DNA from: Hydnum rufescens UP504
Taxonomy: Eukaryota > Basidiomycota > Agaricomycetes > Cantharellales > Hydnaceae
Direction: 5' to 3'
NCBI GenBank assembly: GCA_014904985.1
Contig: MU128972.1
Span: forward strand, 94,462 to 158,461
Length of the DNA: 64,000 bases
This document shows, in pieces, positions 25,301-37,048 of the stretch; position 1 is the first letter of the stretch, and each line of letters begins with the position of its first letter. The position numbers were made by a program, and so were the translations under genes. The notes beneath the pieces were generated by a model, which was not told the origin of the DNA, made no database searches, and saw only the letters and a list, made by a program, of their open reading frames with translations.

Positions 25301-25901
25301 GAGAACCCCTCAATTTCTCTTGTTCTTTCAATCGACTACGAACGAAGCGGGACTCGGAGGAGGCTCGAGGCACCGGGGCAGTCGCAGGTCGTTGAGCCTT
25401 TAACGAGGAACGGGAGCGTCGCGACACATTCGATTCGTCTCGGTCATCGTTGATCGTATGGGGGGGCTTTAAGCGCTCGGAGCGTTTCGGGTACTTGTCA
25501 AAATAAGGTAAGTGGGGCGAAGGTGGCGGAAGGGGGGCAGCAGGAGTGTCGGTTGAAGAAGAATATGACGACGAATAGGAGGAAGAGCCCTGTCCTTCTC
25601 TTTCGCTAGTGGCACCATAAACAGCCAGGAACGCGGGTCTTTCGCCTTTCTTTGGGATAGGAGATAGGGCATCAGGTCGGGGTCTAGGTCTAGACTTGGA
25701 TTTTGAACCAGAGCGTGATCGAGTGTGGGGTAGTGCCAAAGGTTGCTCCTGGGCAGTGTCATGAGTCCGTGCGAGATGAACACGCGAGGAGGAGCCATTA
25801 GAGGATGAGGAGCGATCGCCGCCAAACCGTTTGGAAGCATGGAGATGCTCTTCGTGCGATGCTCGGGATAATGGGGAAGGTGACACAGTAGCAGAGGACA
25901 T
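22334..25901 (-). CDS. Alpha/beta hydrolase with long disordered extension
   Basis: The start MSSATVSPSPLSRASHEEHL begins about 450 residues of Ser/Pro/Arg-rich disordered sequence. The hydrolase core then reads VSLADVGSPTGRPVILFLGL, LRLVCIDRWGLGRTTDVPND and the nucleophile elbow FGIIAHSAGAPYALASALRM. A second disordered insert of about 250 residues separates this from the C-terminal core: HPVKVWYGDRDDRIG (likely acid residue) and IKGEGHGLLTNADVVVDVL (likely catalytic His). The triad therefore looks complete (Ser of HSAG, Asp of GDRDD, His of GEGHG). Introns lie near 23550-23645. A one-base shift near 24890 is needed to join FTKPR to KIGVYTSPPLPSPSPL; no legal intron fixes it. The substrate is unknown. 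Confidence 0.8.
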
Positions 25902-27376
25902 GGTGATTCAAGAGCGAGATAGTTTCCAGGAACAAACGACGAGAAGAGAGATATAAGTGTAAGAGACAAGAAGAACGGATAGCTGGGGTTATAGGATGTT
26001 GACTGGAGAAGAACTTTGGAAACTTTGGATTTGATCAATTATTAACGAATTTTCTCTGCTGAAAATAGAATTGAGGGGGAAATGACTAAAGTTAGGGAGC
26101 ACATACCTCAGTCGTCATCAATCTCGGGGAAGAGAGAACGCTCCAGATTGGAGAGCAGGCAGTGAGTTCAGACAAATTCTGTAGAGACGAGGAAGGATGC
26201 CTCGCGGAATTTGCCGGCAGAATATTTGCGACGTGAGTGGGACCTTTACCTATTGCTGGATTGGCGCCTGTCTGTCTTTCAAAAATAAAGGCGATTCTGG
26301 GGCCCGAATCCTGTGAAGCCCTGTGCTTCGCATAGCTTCTCTGAATGAGGTTCGTTGGCGGGATGTGAGAGATGAGAACCCGCGATATCCTTTTTTTTCT
26401 ATGGCACCCTGTCGCATTGACGTGTACTCCCCCACAACACTGCTTACTGCAGCTTCATGGTTGGCCAGGAAACAGACTACTCGTGTTAGGCATTCCAATG
26501 AAACCTCGGGCATTCGATTATCCTCGGTCCGCCTGGCCCAACAAGGAAATAAGCCTCCGCACTGTCGCCTTCCTCGCTTTAGAGCCCTATTGTCTACCGA
26601 TGACCGTACCACCTCCCAGATTGATGTAAACACGGCTGTATGCGCCATGGAGCAATGGCCGTTCCGAAGCTAAGTTGAACGCCAAAGGAGGGATTGTTGA
26701 TGGCGACGTTGGTGCGCAAGCCTCTTTGGGCGTCCATGTATAGCCGTGACGTGACGTGGGCAAGTATCGGGCGGTCATGCACTGGTGACAGCGGTACCCG
26801 TTGCAGCCGCGATAAGCGTGTACCCTTAGCGTGGAATTTCGCCACGAAAAGCTCACTGTTGCCAGCTTATAGCCCAAAGCTGTTCGTCACTCCCACCCCT
26901 CGCCACTCATCGAATCCTCTCGAATAGGCCTCTCCAGGCGCTTGACTAGGAAAGTTTTACGTAAATACAATAATGAGCAGTCGGAGTCGACTGCCGTACC
27001 AAAATCAATTGAATCGAATAGACTTTGGGAAATTCAGAAAATGCCTTTACTCAGATACCCGTCTGTGGATTTTCCTGGCGTCGGTTTGATTCTCGCTCAA
27101 AACACAGAGCAGTATCGTGCAGCACCGCTGAGCGACTACGCCAACGACTGCGCCGAGGAAACAGCGCCTCGGCGTTGACGCATCCCCGCACTCTCTTCCT
27201 CACTCCATAGCTAGGCTGTCAGATCCTCGAAATCTAAATCTGGCAATTCATCCACGACCTGTCTTCCTCCCCCCCCCCTCCCCCATCTCCACATCCTCAG
27301 TTCCCCCCACCATCCACTCCTTATCCGCCCAGTTGATCCACACCTTCAGTGCCCTCGCCTTGTGCTGAGCCCCTAG
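25902..27376. other. 1.5 kb intergenic stretch
   Basis: Upstream region of the alpha/beta hydrolase gene and of the small membrane protein gene. Short frames on both strands between 26250 and 26880 resemble nothing known. A C-rich tract lies at about 27268-27290. Confidence 0.45.
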
Positions 27377-27996
27377 ATGCCTTTCTCCCATTATCACCCT
27401 CGCGCTGGAGATGATCCATGCGTGCCACACGGCTGTGACCCCCCGCCGACTCCAACGTCTAAAGAGACATCCCCAAACATCCAGTTCGCTTTCTTCGGAT
27501 TAGCCATCATCCTGGTGTTCTTAGCTATTACCATCACATCGTGGTGTCTATACCGGTCCGACCTCCCTCTCGTCTCTTCCAACTAAACCTGTCCTAACAT
27601 AGAATCACTAGACGGCGGCGGAACCGCCGCGTAATCCCCTGTTGGGCCTCGCAGTCTACCTCCAACCGGACACGCAGGAAGAGTGTTCATCAGTCTGGAG
27701 ACATGGGAATCGTTATTGGCCTCAAAAGCCCCATCTCCCCCGTTACACCTATCAAGGTGGATGGGGTCCACTCACCAGCTCCCCAGGAGGACACCAAGTG
27801 GAGTGTAATCAAAGATAAACTTGGGGTGCGCCCCAGAAGGAATTTAGAATACTGCGTTCGTAACGCTGACTCTGACTTGAATCACCAGGCCGAATCAGAC
27901 GATCGGCCAGAGCCAGTCCAAATACGTGTCACACCGCCAACACACATGGATGAAACACTTTCCCGAGAGTTCCACTCACCTCCATCACCGGTCTAG
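27377..27996 (+). CDS. Small single-pass membrane protein, unknown function
   Basis: Two exons join across a 56-nt GT-AG intron (27556-27611) to give about 187 residues. A short Pro-rich N-terminal part (HGCDPPPTPTSKETSPN) leads into one clear membrane helix (IQFAFFGLAIILVFLAITIT). A basic stop-transfer cluster created exactly at the splice junction (RRRRNRR) follows, then a hydrophilic tail with Ser/Pro motifs (GLKSPISPVTPIKVDGVHSP) that ends FHSPPSPV. No signal peptide is evident, so an N-out/C-in topology is inferred from the basic cluster. I do not recognise a family. The intact splice, helix and charge pattern argue that the gene is real. Confidence 0.6.
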
Positions 27997-29581
27997 GCCA
28001 TATAGAACGTACCTTGGGCTTAGCAATTCACATCTTTCTATCTTAACCTCCTCGCCATCTTCCTCGCCACCAACTTATTTGCTAACGTCTTCCGACAGCC
28101 CTTTGGTTTTTTTTTCAAGCTACACCTCTTCTCGACGAAAGGACCCTTTCATTCATGTTTTGCAGTCAATATCCCCTGTATCATCTTTATGCCTGCCCTC
28201 CTTATGTCCATAACACTTCCATTCCTTCAAGCCTCTTTAATCCTTAAAACGTGTCTTCCATAAATGTCTTTATCTCCTATCTTAGGGCCACGCTTCCTCT
28301 TGCCGTTTATGCAAATCCCGTTCTTGGCACATGGTTTCAGTATCGTCGTGGCACTGTGTACGTGCTATCCTGTTACACGGTATTTACCGCCAGTTCATCC
28401 CCGCTGTATGCATCCACTACCCTCAGCAACCACCATACGTCGAGTCCAGAGTCTAATTATACGCTATAATATGACTAATCCGCCTCTGCGGATTCTTGAC
28501 AGTCGGGTCCCACTGGATTTGCACCCCACCTATGGTTTCCCAAAGGTGATTGAGAAAGTAGAGGATCTCATGTAGGGTGTCAAAATACCATAAAATCTGC
28601 TCGAGCAAACCTATTACGACGGACTTCCAGTGATGCAACACCACACACTTACCACTGTTCGACTTCTCGGCTGTTTCGTTTCTCGAAAACAAGTGCATGT
28701 GACTCGACAACTGGGTAGGAGACTGATAAGAACCTGCCTAGGACTTATGTCCATCTGGCCATCCATCTGGGCACAAACCAAGACCAAAAAAAGTGAAGGC
28801 GGGGGGTGTGATCATGTGATATTTCCCTGATATGATCATAACTCCATGACCCAAGTCTGGGTTTCTCAGAGGACACGGGCTGGTTCTACACTATGCTGTT
28901 TCAATTCAGAGTTAAGAGATAGCTAAATTTGGGCGAGATAAAGGCAAACTATCAAAGGAGACATCTGTATTCATCACCAGAGAAGAATGGCCATTTTCTC
29001 AGGGTCTTTTCCAGTGCCACATCGGTCACATTACAACTTCAAAAGTAAAAGACGATAGACGGAAGTCTACGTCCCGCACAAAATCATCGCAAGTGTTATT
29101 GGACACAGAGGATTTTGCTGACTCGTGCATATCCGAGCCTACGCAAAACCGGCTCAATTGGGTTCAAGGACGGAAAGAAAAGGGACAAAGGAAAACCGGG
29201 AAGAGAAGAGTGTTTCGGTGTCAGACGGTGTGGGGGAGTATGCAGGGAAATGCGTGCGTGCGTGCGTGCGTAAGAGAAGCAGGTGAGTGGAATGGAGGAT
29301 AGAGAAAGAAAAGGAAGAAGTTAGATGGCTTGAAGCGAAGAGGGGTTGGGGCGGATTATGGAAAACACTGAAGAAATGATGGGATGGTGATAGTGGAGTT
29401 AGAGTTCTTAGGATGTGTACACGCAATTGCAGCATAGAGACGAGTGGCAAGATATGGGAAGGTCGTTCGTCGTGATAAAGGAAGAAGAATGAAGGAGCAG
29501 TCAACTTTAACACATAGAAATGGGACAAAATGCCGGTATGCGCATGCGCAAGTCCATCAAAAAAACTTCCAACGAATCAAC
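27997..29581. other. 1.6 kb intergenic stretch between converging genes
   Basis: No convincing gene. It includes pyrimidine-rich sequence after the membrane protein gene and a short (TGCG)5 microsatellite at 29251-29270. Remaining frames are short and family-less. Confidence 0.45.
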
Positions 29582-31085
29582 TCAGGAAGGGTGCTGCCCA
29601 TCGGCCTGTTGTCCGCCATAGTAGCCTGAATGAGAATATCTCAGCATAAAGGGTGACTTCCGGAGGTCGTCTCTAGAAAACTGACCACCCCAATACGGTT
29701 GTGCCTGTTGAGCGGCGTAAGCTGCATACGCACTTTGGTCCTGAGCGCTCCATTGTTGCTGGGCCTGCCCTTGTCCCTGTCCTACGAGAGAAGGGTCTGA
29801 ACCAGGCGTGGCACCGGCGAGACCAGAAGCCATGACATTCTGTCCACCCTGACCTCCTACGGCTCCGCCGGGCTGGGTCATAGTGGGCTGTTGACCAGGA
29901 CTGGCCTGGGCGCCAGGGAAACCAGGATAGCCATAACCGAACTGAGCATATTGGTTAGGTTGGGGTATACCGTACATAGGCTATTGCGGCAGGTTATTGA
30001 CGAAGGGGAATAGACGTCGAAGAAGCTCACCATTGTTCCATATCCTTGGACACTAGGTGCGGGAGCCATGGCTGCGCTGGGCTGTGCTCCTTCACCAGAG
30101 CTTCTATCTTTGCCCCAACTGCACTTGATTGGCCTTCCGTGGACGAGCTGTCCCTGTAGCTGGATGATCGCCATCGCGGCATTCTCGTGCGTGTCCAGCT
30201 TGACAAATGCGAAGCCACGGTCTGCTTGCATGCGGATTTCAGAGAGGTAGCCGATGGATTGGAAGAGGGGAATAAGATCTGCTTGAGTACAGTAGGGAAC
30301 CAGATTGCCAACGTAGACTGTAGTGTTATAAGCGGGGGTCTGAGAGACTACGCTTTCGTATGAGAGAGGACCTCCCATGAAGTTCATGGGAGCTGGGGCA
30401 CCCCCAACGACGGGGATCGCAGAGGAATATTCCCACCACCGGGAGATCCAGATCCAGTCTGTGTCTTCTGGTTGGCCCAATTGACGCGGATAGCGCGGGA
30501 TCCTAGCCACTCTCCATTCATCGTAGCGATGGCCTGTTCAGCGTCGGTCTTGTCGCGGAAAGCGAGGAAACCGTAGCCCCTGGATTTGCCTGAGTTCATG
30601 TCCCACATGACACGGGCGTCAGACATGGTGCCGAAGGCACTGAACGCCTTGCCGAGAACTTCGTCGTTGACCTCGGGACTGAGGTCACCGACAAAGACAT
30701 GGAAATGGCCAGTTGTGTCCTCTTTGTTTTGTTGGCCCTGATAGGCCCAATTCACACGAATTTCGGTATCAAAGATCTTGCGACCATTTAGAGTTTGAAG
30801 CGCGGTCTCCGCCGCACGCATGTCCATGTATTCGACGAAACCATAGTTTAAACCTCCGTGTTGATAATTGCGATCCGGAATTATCTTAACGTGCTGAACA
30901 GGACCCGCGACAGCAAAGATTTCGGTCAACATGTACTCGGTGACGCGCGGGGACAGATTGCCAACATAAAGATGTGCACGGCGCTGTTACCCACAAACTT
31001 CGTTAGTGGAAACATCGAGCCCAAAAAAATGAAGCCCACATACCGGGGCCTCAGCACCAGGTTGCATAGAAGGGTCGGGGTTCAT
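29582..31085 (-). CDS. PUB1: PUB1/TIA-1-like RNA-binding protein, three RRMs
   Basis: Poly(U)/AU-rich RNA-binding protein that controls mRNA stability and stress granules. A short exon 1 (MNPDPSMQPGAEAP) is followed by RRM1 (HLYVGNLSPRVTEYMLTEIF; YGFVEYMDMRAAETALQTLN), RRM2 (HVFVGDLSPEVNDEVLGKAF; YGFLAFRDKTDAEQAIATMN) and RRM3 (TVYVGNLVPYCTQADLIPLF; GFAFVKLDTHENAAMAIIQL). A Gln/Gly/Tyr-rich tail (QQWSAQDQSAYAAYAAQQ) ends at TGA 29582-29584. Between RRM2 and RRM3 the frame must change near 30390-30435. Either a 46-nt intron (GTGGGAAT...CCCCAG) gives GSPG-APMNFMGG, or one base is missing and NIP..AIPVVGGAPAPM is translated. All RNP motifs are intact. It is divergent from DOT1, with 485 bp between start codons. 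Confidence 0.92.
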
Positions 31086-31570
31086 GATAAAATGAATACG
31101 ACGAAACGAGACAAGTAGGAGTGGATCTGAGGAGATAAACGTCAGGGGAGTCGAATACTGATCGACGGCCCGCGCAGCTCACGAGAGAGATGAGTAAGTG
31201 AACAAAAAGCCGAGTCTCAGAGGAGATGAGAGAGAGGGAGACTGAGGAGGAGAGGAACCAGACAGAGAGAAAAACGGCGAGACGAATCAAACAAGCGAGT
31301 AATATCACGTAATCCATTGGGTTCTCACAAGTCTCAGCGTGCGAATTCGCCAAAAATGGCATCACAACGCAAGAAGAGGGGAAAAAATGGACGTCTTGGT
31401 TATTATTCTATTCTACATAAAACACTGGCCTCTAGTCTCCAGAAAAGGCTGGAGAAAAACGCACAAGACCCAATCTCCGGCAATCTCCGCAGCGAACTTT
31501 GGGTTTCATATTTTCTAATCCACCGTACCGCCTCATCACCTCCCCCCTTGCGTACTCTAGTGTATTCTCG

Positions 31571-33773
31571 ATGCTTTCCAATGGCTTTCGACGCAAAGCT
31601 TCGAAGAAATCAGACGCGTTTTCCGCGTTTCCTTCCGACACCCAGACCTCCAGCTCCGTCGTGGTGACCGTGCGCACTGTCCTCAAACCAAAAGCCAAGC
31701 CCACCGTCTCGGACTCGAATATCCCAGAAAGGTCACCTACCTCGCGAGTGGCGACCCCTGCATCCTCTGCTTCTTCTAGCCCGCGTCCTTCAGCCAAGCC
31801 ACAGAAGCGTAAATATGATGCATCTCAGGAGCACCCAAACGTCCGAAGAGTTCGGACACGCGAGCATCTATCCGACTCGCCCTCCCCACGCTCTGCACGC
31901 TCATCCCAACCCATCCGACCCACTCAAGCCTTTGGCTCCTTGGAGAAACCTATACCACGCCCCTGCGTCATTACGGAGGACGGCGATGTTCCTCATGTAA
32001 CCTCCGAAGATGTTATTATGAGGATTCTCAGGCAACAAGAAGATTTCGGAAAGAAAACGAAATGGGGATACCGAGCGTGTTGGTTGTGATATAATAGATC
32101 CCACACCTCTTCTCTGATTTTCGAAGATGATAGACTTTCGTAACCCCGATGATCCTGAAGATAAATCATTTGAACCAAGTGCAACCAATCCCCCGGTGGT
32201 GGAAATCGAGTATCCGAATCATAAGGCGTCAGAACGGTTAGACTTTGCATACCATCATGTCTTCCTCCGCACTGACAGTTGCACAGTTTTATTTTACTAT
32301 TTCCCTGGGATAAAGATAATTATCAGCCTGTTCGAGAGCTGATGAAAGTCCTAAGCACTATTACCGAATGTTGGTTCAGATGTTCACCCTTTTGAACCGG
32401 TACTAACGAAATCGCATCCAGGTTACTTGACATCAGCGCAGCGAGCTCCCTTCGGCACATTAACAACATCCATACTGCCTTCGACTCCAAATTCTCGGCC
32501 ATTATCTCCACCCCTCGGCTCAGAGACACCTATTCCGGAGACTGAGCCACTTATGCGGACTCTTCAGAAGGCGTATCACACCCGAAATGGGCCTCTCTTC
32601 GTCCGCACCGTGTCCGAAGTATCATCCCTATTAAAAGCCATTAAATCTGAGATGATGGCGAATGCCTTGACCCTTTTTGATGTACCGGTTCCCCTAACTT
32701 TGGATGGCACAAGTAGTGGTGGTGTGCCCGTGAGGGTGTGGAAGATGATTTGTGAAGAAGTATACCAGCGCAGCGTGGGACCTGATGTAGAAGACACCAA
32801 AAAGTACAAGTCATTTAGCAGCGAGACCTATGGAGAACTGAATCCTTCGTGAGTGCCTCTCCTTCCACTCCCGCAGACCTTGTCCTCAAGTGGGGAAATG
32901 CATTCAAGGTTCGTGTCCGACATTGTTCAACGACTGGGCCTTAAGCCGGGGAAAATATTCGTTGATCTCGGCTGCGGAGTGGGTAACTGTGTTTTGCAAG
33001 CATCTCTTCAGTAAGCGGGTATTTTTGTGTTACTATGGTTCGTTAGCCGATGACTGTCACTGCTTTAGATCCGGATGCACATCCTATGGGATTGAAATAA
33101 ATCATCCAGTAGCAGCCCTCGGCTTCCGTCAAGAAACTGAGTTTCTTGCACGTCTCCGAATGTGGGGTCTCTCCGCTGGTCCGGTCACTTTGCGCGAGGG
33201 GGATTTCTGTGACGATAACGAGGTCGTGGCGTGGATTCGCAAGGCGGATGTGATTCTTGTCAATAATTATATATTCAGCTCTGATCGTGCGTGTCTCGTT
33301 AAATTGCCCTTGGCTATGTTTGGATTGTTGACGTTGGTAGTGAATGATGCGCTTACGTGGCGTTTCCTGGATCTTCCTGAGGGTGCCAAAGTTGTCGTGC
33401 TGAAACCCTTCTGGCCAATCAACCGGCCATTAACTCAACGTACGGTGAGTTGTGTTGTCTTTCGGCAACCGAAATTGTCTATCCTTATGGGATCTTTTCT
33501 TCGTTAGGCTGACTCTCCTGAGGCCGTACTTACGAATGTTGAACGACTGGAGTATTTCTCTGACAGCGTCTCGTGGACTAAAGAGCCTGGTACGTACATG
33601 ACTGAACAGTGTCCCAGCTTTCTCGCTTAACAGTCAGTATCTTCTTGTCAGGCGAGTTCTTCATCTATACCAAGACCGATAGCCGACAGGTATTGCCCTT
33701 TGAGGCTGATGCTTCAGGAGATGTGAAGACGGCGCGGACGCATGCATCTGGTTCTTCCATGGAAGGGCACTAG
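31571..33773 (+). CDS. DOT1: DOT1 histone H3K79 methyltransferase
   Basis: Non-SET methyltransferase that methylates histone H3 Lys79 on nucleosomes. The start [20 protein letters not shown] opens a basic, Ser/Pro-rich N-terminal region of about 190 residues. Later exons give [20 protein letters not shown] and [12 protein letters not shown]. The SAM site then appears as [20 protein letters not shown] (motif I), with [20 protein letters not shown] and [13 protein letters not shown]. The catalytic loop is [20 protein letters not shown], with the NNY residues encoded across a splice junction. The fold ends [19 protein letters not shown] and [17 protein letters not shown]. About nine exons are present, and every checked junction keeps frame. 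The stop is TAG 33771-33773. The order and spacing fit the DOT1 family; no Set or PHD domain is present. Confidence 0.9.
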
Positions 33774-34311
33774 ACTAACGCTGTATTCTATGGATTCTTC
33801 AAGTAGCCTGCGGCATTCTACAATGGCTCTCCACTGTTTGCTTTACCATTCCTGTTTTCTTCAAAGACAGGCGGAACTCTGCTTTCCCCCGACATCTGTT
33901 GTGGCTAGATACTCGCAGCCTTACCTTTTTCACAAAGTCTGCCTCGCATGGCTCAGTTTGTCTCCAGTAGATTGCCTTACAATATTAATTATACAGTACT
34001 TAGTGACTGCAGTATACTCGTACGTACTTCTTAAAACATGCCCTTAATCTGATCTGGGACGCGCACTCTTGGATCGCTGCGAATTTGTTCTACAAAACAT
34101 GCCCCTGCGGTGGATTACAGCATTCGGCAAGAACATAGTTCGAGCCAGAAAGGAATTGTGATGAGACAGGGAATTATGTGAAGTTGCAACAATCGAAGAA
34201 CAGCCAGTCACGCAAAAAAATAGCTAGGTAAAGGAGAGAAAGAAAAAAACAGGCTTATTAGCCGTACATTTGTGGAATGCGCGCTTATCAACAAGATTGT
34301 CCCCTCTGGCA
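33774..34311. other. Convergent 3' intergenic region
   Basis: AT-rich 3' ends of two converging genes; no coding frame or repeat seen. Confidence 0.5.
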
Positions 34312-36189
34312 CTATGTATCTTGTACATAATTTCCTATACAAATTAGACAGTGGAAGTCAATACCAAATATGTAGAAAGCGAGGAGAACTTCAAACGGTA
34401 ACAAAGAGGGCAAGAATATACGCACCGGGAAAGATGCCCTGTTGGCCATTAAGTTTCCCTGTCCACCAATCTTCCACACTGGTCGTGCGCTGCACTATTT
34501 CTATCCTATCGCCGGTCTTGAAGCTCAGATCGCCGTCGGCCTGTGCATCAAAATCGTATAGCGCAACGACATATACGGGTGCTGGCTTCGGCTTCGGTTT
34601 CGAAGCCGGAATGGGTGGCGGAGGGCGCTTCGTGCCTGGGGTCGCAGTAACGGCACCAAATGCACTGGGTTCCGTAGTCTCACGTGTATATGGCGGCGGC
34701 GCAGCGGCGGCCGCTGGAGGAGGAGGCGGCGGAGCTTTCTTGAGAGGGGTGCTCGATCCACCAGAGGGAAGGCGAGTGGACGTAGTTGTAGATGCGCTTG
34801 AGGTGGAGCGCCCAAGGCCTGGAGTCCCACCTACACCAAGGGTGCTGCCACTCGTCTGTCGAGTAGCGAGGATCTTAGCTGTTACATTTTTACGAGGTAA
34901 GAGCGAGTAAATTGTGGGGGTGATTAGATTGAGGGTTCATACCTGTGGATTGGAGACGTTTGTTGATAGAGAGGTTATCGATAGTGTCTCGCGCATCGCT
35001 GTGCCTAGCCTCATAGGCCTCGGCGATCTCATTGGCAGTTTCAAGCTGTGTGTACTTCCCACCGCTAAACGCTTGCAGCTTCTCGAGCATAATATAAAAC
35101 ACGTTCAACCTGGAGAGTTTGGGTATGCATATATTGGAGTTAATCAAGGGGGAAAATACGCACTGCATATAAAAGAAAGAATGGAAAAGTGGGTCAATGA
35201 GTTGGGAGGCGAGAACCATGAATCTCGGGAGCTCTGTCTTCAAGTTCCCATTGTACAGCTCATAGTCAGCGGTAGCCTGCTCGAAATCTTGCTCCAACTA
35301 GAATCGGTAAGGCAATGTATACATACCATGGGTTCGGCTGTATTAGAAGGGATAAAGTGCACACCTTGAAGAGGTTCTTCTCGTCACTCAACGACTTCTC
35401 CTTTTTCTCCCGCAATTTGGTTAAAGAGTTGTTGAAGCGGTCATAATCAGTTAACTGCGTGGGGACCACTTAACGGAGGTTCAGAAACATCAATTACGAT
35501 GAGACACCCGCCTTGTGTTCGCGCTTGGTGATATTCTTCCTAACGACTTTCAGAATAGATTGGAATTCCTTGCAAGGCGCAAGAACACGAGTTTGAATGA
35601 GTTCTAATTCGGGCACGACAGCAGTGCGCAGCTCCTGCATGATGTTTGAATACTCCGTGACATTTCGAATGGTATCAGCGGCCTCGGGGTGTTTCCCAAT
35701 CACGTCGTATTCGCCTGTGATTGGGTTAAAGATGTTGCTGAAGTGGGTGGCCCAACCCTCAGCACCCGTAAAGAGAGCTGCGCGACGTTGACCCAATTAT
35801 CAAGTCGACAGCCCAGGAACATTTTAGGAAAACGAGAAAAACATACTGCTAACCCCGTCGCTAAAGGTTTTGGTATCTTTGATCAACTTCTCGATTGCAG
35901 CTTCCAGTGATGTGACCTTTCGATTGAGCTCGTCGAACTCGAGATCATTCGTCTCTAATTAAATGCGAGGGCTTTATTGTCAGTAAATGCGCCTCCTAAT
36001 ACAGATGACCATCTACACGAGGTCTCCAAGCCCAACCGGAAATTAACTCACTCTTGGCCATGCCGACCTTGGAGGATACCAAATGCGGAGTCCTACACCC
36101 AGCCACATCAAAGAAGGAGAGATCGCGACATATCACACAAGAGAGTAGACTATCTCCTACCGCATGATCGCCTTCGTGAGGCCCTTCAT
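34312..36189 (-). CDS. BAR-SH3 protein, amphiphysin/Rvs167 (Hob1) type
   Basis: Membrane-curving adaptor of endocytosis and cortical actin. Exon 1 ([10 protein letters not shown]) splices to [13 protein letters not shown], the typical amphipathic N terminus of fungal Rvs167/Hob1. The BAR domain follows over several exons: [100 protein letters not shown] and [14 protein letters not shown] Pro/Ala-rich linker leads to the SH3 domain: [20 protein letters not shown], then [20 protein letters not shown]. The last codons come from a short final exon (GNYVQDT, stop 34312-34314). About eight exons restore a single frame. The SH3 aromatic and Pro contacts (ALYDF, WW, PGNY) are all present. A hairpin lies about 60 bp upstream of the start codon. 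Confidence 0.92.
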
Positions 36190-36250
36190 AGCTGTCGAGA
36201 GATACGCACGATTAGTTGTGAGGCGCTGCTAAGACAAGAGTGTCAATCGC

Positions 36251-36280
36251 GGCTGGCCGGCAGGAACCGGCCGGTCAGCC
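36251..36280. other. GC-rich hairpin upstream of the Rvs167-like gene
   Basis: GGCTGGCCGG and CCGGTCAGCC form a near-perfect inverted repeat (nine of ten pairs) with a 10-nt interior that can itself extend the stem (GGCCGG/CCGGCC around a 6-nt loop). It is 62-91 bp upstream of the start codon of the minus-strand gene and may lie in its 5' leader. Confidence 0.5.
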
Positions 36281-37048
36281 AAATGCCACGTTTGGAAGTC
36301 TCTCATATTAGGATCTACAATTTTCGTCTCCTAGGATGCTCGTTTGAATCCACCTCTAGTTTCTATCCCAATTCCACTAAGTCCCTATAGAAGGGCATCA
36401 AATTGGCTTCATCGTATCGAAACATGCCCCCTGGGCTTAAAATGTCCCCACAATTTAACGAGACCAGCAAGCCCAGCGCCAAGGGGACTATCGCCGAGAC
36501 TACCGGCGATCTTATTACCCCCAAGTGGCTTGCACAGTTGGGCTGAGAAGGGCTGCTTTCAAGAGGTACAGTTAAAACCATTCCTGATACCCCCTAGGCT
36601 GATAGTATATCTCATGCCAGCCTCACCTATGTTCCCTTGAATCCTGTGGCTAATTTCAGGTCTTGAATTCATGACTCCCGCCTTCTTGATGGGGGTTTTA
36701 TCCTGCGACCTAGTGACATCGATCGTGGCGTTGTAAGATATTTCTTCCCACCCGGCACACCGGCCGCGGTGACCATCTACCATCCCGGTGTACTGGGACA
36801 GTGAGGGGGAGTTGGATTTCGGCGCTGAGCAGGAAGATGCCCCCCCCCTGGGCTAGTGCCAAATGAGATGGGGTTAGCAGTCAACATGCTGGCTTTTCCA
36901 ACGTGACATCAATGTACGATTAAAGTACTGTACTTCAAAATCTAAGGTAGTTTAGCTATGCCAGTTGATGCATCACCATGGTTTTTGTTAAGTTTACTAA
37001 CTGTATCTCACACCTCTAGCCCCAAAGCCGCAAAGTACCATGGCCATC
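36281..37048. other. Intergenic stretch
   Basis: Upstream region of the Rvs167-like gene and 3' end of the porphobilinogen deaminase gene. I see no gene; frames on both strands are short and family-less. A short C run lies at 36841-36848. Confidence 0.45.

Noticed and set aside
29251..29270. (TGCG)5 as a regulatory element
   Set aside because: A short microsatellite in an intergenic region with no further support.
36600..36700. tRNA-like pattern near CTTGAATTCATGACTCC
   Set aside because: No cloverleaf can be folded; neither box A nor box B matches well.
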